Source of the DNA: Emydura subglobosa
Taxonomy: Eukaryota; Chordata; Testudines; Chelidae
Direction: 5' to 3'
Assembly: GCA_007922225.1 (NCBI GenBank)
Contig: ML680037.1
Span: 5,004,876-5,068,875, forward strand
Length of the DNA stretch: 64,000 nucleotides
Positions within the stretch are counted from its first letter, which is position 1. Each line of letters begins with the position of its first letter. This document shows, piece by piece, positions 49,801 to 58,800 of the stretch. The position numbers and the translations under genes are program-made. The notes under the pieces were generated by a model. That model saw only the letters and a program-made list of their open reading frames with translations, had not been told where the DNA came from and ran no database searches.

Positions 49801-52800
49801 GTGACCCGTTGTTTTCTCTCAGTGGGTTGTATATATACTCCTATGTCATCACACAGTTGCTCCTTTTGATATCTCAAAACATGCTGGCTGGACCCTTTCT
49901 AAATTTGCTAGAAGTAATAGTTGAGTTTGCCATGCAAGTGATATGGCCTCAAAGTTTTCAGTTTTCTATAATTATAGAAGTTTTCTATTAATTTTGTTTC
50001 CTATTATGAACCAATGAACAGGTGCTTTATAGAATCATCTTCAATCACACTGGAAAAGTAATCTAATCTGAACACCCTAATGTCAATGAGTGAGTTGGGG
50101 GGAGGGGGCCTGATTTTAGTTTCCTCTTTTGAAACAGTCTTAAATTCCACACATTCACTTTATTGATAGTAATTTGCTAACAATAGACAAAGCATCAAAT
50201 TGCTGCTTATACATCTGCTCTGGACATATGTGAACTACATCCACTGACTATAGCAGACATTTAGCCAGAAAAAAGATGGTGGTATGTGCTCCACGTGTAT
50301 AATGTGAATACAGAGGGATGTGTATTGGAAGATCAAAGGCTCATCCGGCGTGTAGCAGGCTAGTCTGATGCCTTGCTTGTGGTTTTGGGTATCAGTCTTC
50401 AGCATTCCACTTTTAGTTTAATTGTGACGTGAACATTTCCGCTCAGCTAATCAGACATGTCTGGACAGAAAAATGAATTGAAAATATTACATGTAAGAGC
50501 GTTAACGTTTTGCTGTTTGGAAATGCCTTGTAGTGCCTCTTTTACATTGCACCTCGTTCTGAACCTCTCCTACCAGGGGGTGAAGGGCACATCCATTCTT
50601 TCAACATATGGGGAGTCTGTGTCAGCATGACTGATCTGGAGGATGGTGCAGCCATTGTGGAAAGGGGCGTACAGTGACTGAAGTGCTGGTCTATTGTCAG
50701 GACATGAGGAACCACTGATGGGGGTGGGGCAGTCATGCAAGTGAGCATATATTTACCTTCCCGATAGGACCTGTGTGGACCTTGCCCCTCTCAATCCCTT
50801 GCAGAAATCTTAGTATGGAGCTCTAACACAGGGCAGAGAAAGTGGGGAGGGCTTTAAGCAATGTGTATGGCAAGGATTTAATTTTCCTGAAGGGAAGGCC
50901 CATCTTTCAAAAGTTCGATTTAAGGTAGATTTTTGCTGTTGGGACAAGTAGAATGTGGCTATTGATCAGGATTTCCTTGTAAAATGTTTTCAGAGACTTG
51001 TCTTTGAATCTAGCGTTGTTTTAAAGTTGACTTAATTTGTAATTCCATCAAAAATAATGTTCCGTGAATGCTGTGGTGACAAGGCAAGCTCTTGAACATC
51101 AGGAAATGATAGTGGCGGTCAGAAATTCCTCAGCATGGCTGTTGCATTAGACACCACCAGAATGTCCTATTCCACACACCTTATAAGTTTTATCGGAGAA
51201 GGCGGCCCTACACATATTACAAGCTCGTCAGTTTTTGGTACAGATACATATGGGATGAGGCAAGGGCTGTGAAGTCCTTACCTCATTCACTGCGCATCTT
51301 ACTGAACCATGCAAACCTGTGCAGTTCGACCTTCCTTAGCTGTGCATTTGAGTTTAGCAAGATAATCTGTGCAAAATGTATTGCACATCCAGATAAAGTG
51401 GTTTCAATGTGTCATGCCAAGGAAAAATGTATAGCAGTTTCCACCAGAACACACAAAGGTTCTTTTCAAACAACACTATTTCCATGCCAAATTTCAACTT
51501 TCTACCGCTGTCATTTTAGTGCTACAAGTGTTCAAAAATAAGACATTTTTACACCAAGAAAAGCTTTTTTTATTTTCTTTCTACACACCCTGCAAAACAC
51601 CGGATTTGTTTTTGCTCAGCCTTTCCAAATATGTTCACTTAGAAGCAGACATAATAGCTTAAAATACAAAAGTGACAACATAAGTGACTGGGAGCAGGAG
51701 GGGGAGAATGCAAATGCTTTTTGCAACTTTTAGCTATGGTGGTCGTGGTTACTTGAGCTATTTCTTCCTACCTCTTTAACCACTTGGCCTTCAACAGTCA
51801 TGATTCTGTGGTCCCGAGTATTAATAGATAATGGTTAAGTAGAGAGTACTTTAATATAGAAGGCTGGATACTTTTAAGTAAATAATTGTTGCAGTGGCAG
51901 CTCTGGGTTCAAGGGGTTTAAAATCTTTCCCATTGCTGCTCCTGCATTTCCTTGTATTTTGGCTGTCCCCTTTTATCTTTTTGAAAAGCATATCTTAAAT
52001 ACTGTTTTATTGCTTGTGATTCAGTATTAATTGAATATTTTTCTTCAGTTTTTATTATATCTTACACAAACTCTTTTCCTGCTGTTATATTTCATAACAG
52101 CCATCTTTGTCTGAAACATGTTCTCCTCAGATGTCACTTTACAGCAGATATGTTTCTGTCTATCTGTTTCTGCTTTCTAAATCTGCTTCACTTTTATAAA
52201 TTCCCATAGTGTTCATTGAAGCCATCTCTGGAATACCACCCGTGTATCAAAGTAACATTAAAAGAAAGTGTGAAATGAACAATAATTGTGTGAATTAATA
52301 AAAATACATTGTTTCACATGGTGTTTCTTAATGAATCTGTGTAACCTGTATTAACCACAAAAGAAAATCCCAACCTGGACAATAAATTATTGATTAAATA
52401 GCCTACTGGCTTTTAAATAAGTAGATGGTATGAAAAGGGAATCATTTTTGTTGTGAATGATTAATGTAAGCCTCTCACCTGGAGCTACAGCTGTGATTTT
52501 TCTATTAACTAGGATGGAAAAGCCAGGATTTTATTACTTTCTCACCATACAAGGCTGTTGTGGAGATTAATTTGTGTTTTGTAAAGTTGAGAAGCATTCT
52601 ATGCTGTCTGTGCTATTACTGACAAAGGACAAGTTATTCTATCCCTATTCCCCTCTGCAATGTATACTACCTCTAGTTTCCTAGGATACAGAGAATGAGA
52701 TCCTGACTTTGACATTTCCTTCAGGTCATCTAGGAAAATCACCATTGTGCCTCCAGTTGGGATGTCTATGTTAATCACTTAAAACAGGACAACACTATCC

Positions 52801-55800
52801 CTGTAAAGATTAAGGGTAATGTGTCATCTGCAGGCACATGGTGATTTCCCCACCTAATTTGTAGGAAAAACCAAGATCTCATTCTGTTTATGCTAGGATA
52901 GTAAAAGGAAACATAATTACAGAGGATAGGTGGGATGTAATAACCTGGCTATCAATCCAGTGTAGCACTTACAGTATTTAATGTTACTCATATCCAATGG
53001 GCTTTACAAACTCTGGAAGACTCATTCTTTGGGCCAAACTCTGACCAGCAGAAGTGACTTTGTCCTGGACCCTGTTGCATGTGCTCAGCTTGCAGTCGCT
53101 CCCCAACATGGATATGTCTGTCTTTGTTGTTTACTTTGTCCATGATGCCCTGTTAGTAAAGTGGTGGAGGATGCTGGTAGATAGGAAAGCAAGAAAGAAA
53201 TTGCTGTGGTGATTTCTCTGCTCTAAAACAGTGTCCTGGACTCACGTTCTCTGACTGCGTTTTACACAAACTGCCATTTCCTGCTCAAGGTCTGGATAAA
53301 AGAGGAAGAGGTCGCTTTAGTGCTCCTTACAATACATCGTGAGTATGGAAGTAGCAGTTGTTTATTTCTCAAGCCCTAATATCTCAGACCCTTTAGAAAG
53401 CTCTGAGCCATAGCAGTGTAGCCAATTTGATTGAGTTCCTCAGGCTGAGGTCTAAATTTTCTTTCCCTTTGTAGAGGAAAGTAATAGCTTTGCTGATGCT
53501 GTGTGTGTTTAGGGTTGGATGGGTGTGACAGATTTATTACCAAATCAGACCCTTCTCAGTCTGGTGACACACAAGAAGTGTGTGTCCTTTCTTGTCTCTC
53601 CCGCTCCTCTCTTCATCCTTGAGCATATTCTGTACCATTCCCTTTGACCAAAATCCCTTGTTTGCCGGATATCTGGCCTCTACCTGACAAGCTTCTTTGT
53701 TTGCTCTCTTCGGTTCTACTTTGTCCGAAGGGAACAAATACCAGTGTGCCATTTGCAACATGGTTGGTTTGGGGAAGTTGAGTGGGAAGTTGGGCAAGAG
53801 TGTTTTGTAGCACTGCCCTGCCAAATGACTCTCTCCGTGTGCTTGTTTTGTGAGTGCAGGCAAAAAGGAACTATGACATGTTCTTCTGCTTGTAGTTGTG
53901 TTACTCAGCAGCACCAGAATTTCACTGAGATGCCCTACAATTCAGCTTAGTGATTTTTGGGCTGTGTTCCGGTACTTGGATGAAAAGCAATACCTCTTCG
54001 CTCTTGCCAATAGCAGATCTCAGTCGTGTCCCACCACACAGCTAACTGGCAGTTTTCACTTGTACTCACTTAATCCACTTGTGAGCCATCCCTAAGCCCA
54101 GAGGAAGGGGACCTGCCTTTGCTCCCCATGTACTTGAGAGTAACACTTGAGGGAGTAATGTAGGGGAGCCTGGAGTGGGCGCTATCATCCTAAACTTCAT
54201 ACTGTTCATTTATTGCCAGGGCTGCCACCTTATATATTAGCTGTTACAGGAGAAAAAGAAATTTATGTTGTGGACCTAATTCTGAGAGCTCCAGCAGAGG
54301 ATTTAAGGGATCACACTGTCTCCAACTCCTATAAGCCTCCACATTTTCTCTTTTAATTACCCTGTTCTCTCACTAAGAAGAACGAAATAAAAGTGGCAGA
54401 CCCCTATAAAGATTAGGACAAAGGAGGGCCTTTCATTGATGTCAGTGGGGGGGTTTCAGCAAAAAATGAATATATTCATGAGGCATTTTTTCAAAATGTT
54501 CTAAATTTTTTGAAAAATTAAAAGCAAAAAACAAAGATTTTTTTGGTTTTCAAACTGAACTTTTAAAAAATCTGTTGTTTTACCTTCCTTCTGCCTCTTC
54601 CCCCTCCCCCCCCACTTCCCTCTCCCCCTCCTTTTTCAGTGTCAAAATGGGAAAAGAGGAAAGAGTAAGAAACAGAAAAAAGGGGAGAGGGGAACTGGAG
54701 GGGAAAAAATCCCTGAAAAACTGATCTTTTTTTGACTTCAGTGGGAGTTTTGCCTGAGAAAGTAAAGTACTATAGAACTTGGTCCTGATCACATATAACT
54801 GAATTCCCTTATTATTCAATGGATAAAGAGGGGGAAGCACAATTGTGCTGTATTTTTATAAATAGCTTTGTGTTGATACAATACAGTATCTGAAGAGAGA
54901 TTCTACAATATCAGAGAAAAATCAAAAGGCAATTAATAATCTAGGTTTATTTTTTCTTTGAAAAGAAAACCAACATTTACTTACTGATTGCTTGCTCAGA
55001 TTGTATTACGAGGAGAAGATCTGTTTATCTTTAGATGATTTGTGTGAGTCCTTTTAGTTTAAAGGAAGGAAGAAGATAATTTGTTTAAGAAGGAAAACAA
55101 ATATTTGAATTGAAAAAGAAAGATTGTTTGTTTATTTCAGTGTTCAGAGGAAATGGGAAAATAGTGATCTTGCCTAATCTTTTTTATACGTTTCAATGAA
55201 TTGGGGGAAGCTTCCCTCACTTCCAGGTAATTTAAAAGGGGATCTTTTCATATGCTTTAATGCTATTCAGTTATTGGAAAAGATCTCATTCTGTCCTAAA
55301 GAATACATTGGCACAATGATATCTATGTATCTATCTATACCATACTTGGCACTGGTACCTGAGGTCTAGATTCACAAAGGGACTTACGTGCTGTGACACT
55401 CAGCATTGCAAAATCCACCTTTTAGGCACCTAGAAAATCACAGGAACAACACTGCTATTTACAAAGGCGAGCACACTAGGTAAGGAGCCATGTAAGCTAG
55501 CCAATGAGAGATGCTGAGGACAATAGGGTGTCCTATGCCTCATCCTCTCACTGAGCTAGGCGCCTAAATCCGGGCTGCAAGGAGGTGCCTATTTTTGCTA
55601 GCGAGTCACGAATGGGGATCTGTTTCCTGGAGTCAGGTGGCTTGGACACCTGAGGTGTTTCTTTTGAGAATAAGTACGGGTACATCTACACTGTTTTAAA
55701 ACCCATGGCACTGCGTCTTACAGCCTAAGTTGTCAGACTTGGGCTTACAGGGCTAGTTCTATTACGGCACTAAAAAGAGCAGTGTAGATGTTGTGGCTTG

Positions 55801-58800
55801 GGCTGGCACTCATGCTCTGAAGCCTACCCCTCTGCCCAGGCTTCGGAGCTCAATCCCGAAGTCTACCCTGCTGTTTTTAGCACAGTAGCACAAGCCTGAG
55901 TCTGTAGACCAAGGTTCTGAGACTTGTTTCTGCAAGTTTTAAAACACAGTGTAGACGTACCCTTAGGCGCCTGCCAAACTCAACACCAATGGCCAGAGGA
56001 GTTGGAGGAGAAGGGGTGGTGGTGGTGCCACCCATTTTAGTGGTAGAGCATTTGCCTGGGGTGTACAAAACCTAGGTTTAATTTCCCGCTCTCCATTGGA
56101 GAGGGAAAAGCTTGAACAGCAGTGACTGAGGGAGCCGCACCTCAGAATATCCCATAGCTCAGTTGCTAGAGCACTCCCCTGAGATGCAGGAGACCCCTGT
56201 TCCAATGGTTTCTCCCCCTCTCGTCAAGGGGGGAGATTGAACCTGGGTCCACATCCCAGATGAGAGCTCTAACCCCTGGGCTAAAAGTTATAAGGTGGCC
56301 ACTGCCATCACCATTTCCTCCAGCCAGATTTTGAATGGGATCTGATCTGGTAGGCAGCTTTTGAACACATGTATCAGATCAGGTCCTGCATGCGAAGTAG
56401 GCAAGCAAACACCTGTCTTCTGCTGTTTGTGAATTGCTCTGGGGTTTGGATGGGAGAAAGGTACCCTGACAACTAGAGGAAGGCAGCATTGCATGTGCCC
56501 AGAGGCAGAAACTTGAGCACCAGTGAAACTTTTACCCTGAAAATTTAGGCACCAAGTGAGTTAAAACACCTACAGCGCTCAGTGGGAGTTTGGGGAATCT
56601 CAGTGGAGCCTAAAACTGGGATTTAGGTGCCTAAACTCAGATTTTGGTGCCTAGGTACCTTTGTGACCCCACCTGTAGTACCTTACAATTTTCAAAGGTT
56701 TTAAATTAACCCTAGCATATGACAGGCAACACTTCCTCATTTTGAGTAGCCCTTACACAGATGAATAATTCTGACAAAGCCATTGGGTCAACTCACATGA
56801 GTTCCCAATATTGTTTAAAGTCAACCTGTCTGACTGAGCATTTAGATACTATAATGAAGGGTGCTCTAGAAATACCAACCATAGACATATAGTTGAAACA
56901 TGAATTTTGCAAGTTGTTGGATCTGTAAGGCCTGTAAATTAGAGAGAACTAAATCTCCTAAATGAATGGTCCTAGGATGTCCATTGCTGAAGTGTGTCTA
57001 GATTATAGCACATTCAGCAGTTCTGGATTAGAATTACATTCATGGGGGAGTGTTATAAACTGAACATGATTTTCTGTACAAAATTGTCTGATAAATAGAA
57101 AAGGAATTGATCTTTGGAGAAACAGGAAATAAGGAATAACACCACCTTTTCCTACACTTTTTCAGGAAGAACAGTTTGGAATGTATGCATTATACAGCAA
57201 GAACAAACCACAGTCAGATGCTTTGTTTACAAGCCATGGAAATGCCTTCTTTAAAGTAATTACTCTCCAGCTTCTTATTTAACATGAATTGTGTGAACAC
57301 CACTTACTGATGTGTGTTCTTTTATGCGGCCTTGTCAACTAATGTTTATACATTCCTCTAATATTCCCACAGAATAAACAACAAGATTTGGGTGATAAAA
57401 TGGATCTGGCTTCCTATCTGCTGAAGCCTATTCAAAGAATGAGCAAATATGCTCTTCTTCTAAAAGATATGATCAAAGAATGCACTAAGACCCAAGAGCA
57501 GGAACTCAATGATCTCAGGGCAGCCGAAGAAATGGTGAAATTCCAGCTTCGCCATGGAAATGACTTGCTTGCTATGGATGCCATTAGAGGGTGTGACGTA
57601 AGCATATCTCAATCCTTCATTTATTTTTCAAATAGCCCTTTGGCTTTGCTGCTGCAGTTTTCATTCAAAGACAGAACATTCCTAAGAGACAGATTATTAT
57701 TAATTATTATTATTATTATTATATATTAGGTATATAATATTACAGTATTACTGTAGCACATAGAAACTCTACTCATGGACCAGGACCCCATACTCCAGGT
57801 TCTGTACAAACACAGAACAAGACAGTTCCTGGCTCAGAGTTTATAATCTAACTAGTGACATAATGCCCTTCCCCCATTCTTTCGTGGACTGGACAAAATC
57901 AGCCCAGCCTTCTCTTATCTTTGCTAACATTGTCATTTTCTCCAATCAGGTCAATTTGAAAGAACAAGGACAACTGAGATGTCAAGATGAGTTTATTGTT
58001 TGCTGCGGAAGAAAAAAGTATTTGAGACACGTCTTCCTTTTTGAAGACCTCATCTTGTTTAGCAAAACTAAAAAGATTGACGGGGGATATGACATCTATA
58101 TGTACAAACAGTCATTCAAGGTAAATGCAATCCTGCGATAATGTTTGGATAGCATATACAGTGCAGCATACCCCTGGCCTCTGCTTAGTATTCTGTATTG
58201 GACAGGAACCCCATCTGTTTGACAATGGTAGGTGAAGGATCACAGTTCCATTGCATGTAACATTTCAAGTAGTTTGTGTGTGTTTTTAAAAAGTTGGAAG
58301 AGATGAGAGAGACAGAAACTGATGAGTAAAATGAGCAAAACATGTCTGTGTGTCTATACACTGTGTCATAAGCGCATGTGTGTTGCTGGACAGGACTCAT
58401 GGGAAACCAGGTGTTTCCTGTAGAAATAATTATTTTTAACATTTCTTTCATTATAACAAGAAGCACCAGATATGCAGTCATGAACTTTCAGCCACCATTC
58501 TGACTACAGATTTGCACCAAGAGGGCACTCAGTCTTGGGAGGGGTGTGTGTGGAGCTGTGTATGAAGTTGGGTTTGCAACCATCCTTGTTTGGCAACATC
58601 AGATATGTATGAAACCCTGATTCAGCAAAGCCTGTAAGTGAGTGCTTAACTTTAAGCAAATGCTGAACTTTGTTATTGAACTGGGTACTGGGGCCATATG
58701 TAGCATTAACCCTGCATGCTAGAATCCATGGGGCAGATCCTCAGCTGGTATAAGATGAACTATGATAACATACACCAGGTGAAGATCTGCCTCCAAATAT

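Larger units (their letters stand above)
55363..56674. mobile_element. TIR element containing tRNA-like modules and a nested MITE
   Basis: The left end GGTCTAGATTCACAAAGG and the complement of CCTTTGTGACCCCACC share the core TCACAAAGG, and repeated 'ggcacctag' / 'taggtgccta' text lies just inside both ends. The 1.3-kb interior holds a MITE (55678-55962) and three tRNA-like segments (about 56035-56085 +, 56150-56215 +, 56230-56290 -). Without the nested MITE it is about 1.0 kb. No transposase is seen. Superfamily unassigned. Confidence 0.55.
49638..57165. other. intron 13 (7.5 kb)
   Basis: Mostly AT-rich sequence without recognisable repeats from 49638 to about 55300, including a poly-purine/pyrimidine patch at 54590-54720. 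A large TIR element with nested MITE occupies 55363-56674. No exon seen between the two halves of the DH domain. Confidence 0.6.

Noticed and set aside
56150..56290. Functional tRNA genes
   Set aside because: A boxes are good but B boxes are degenerate, acceptor stems do not obviously pair, and the segments lie in a repetitive element.
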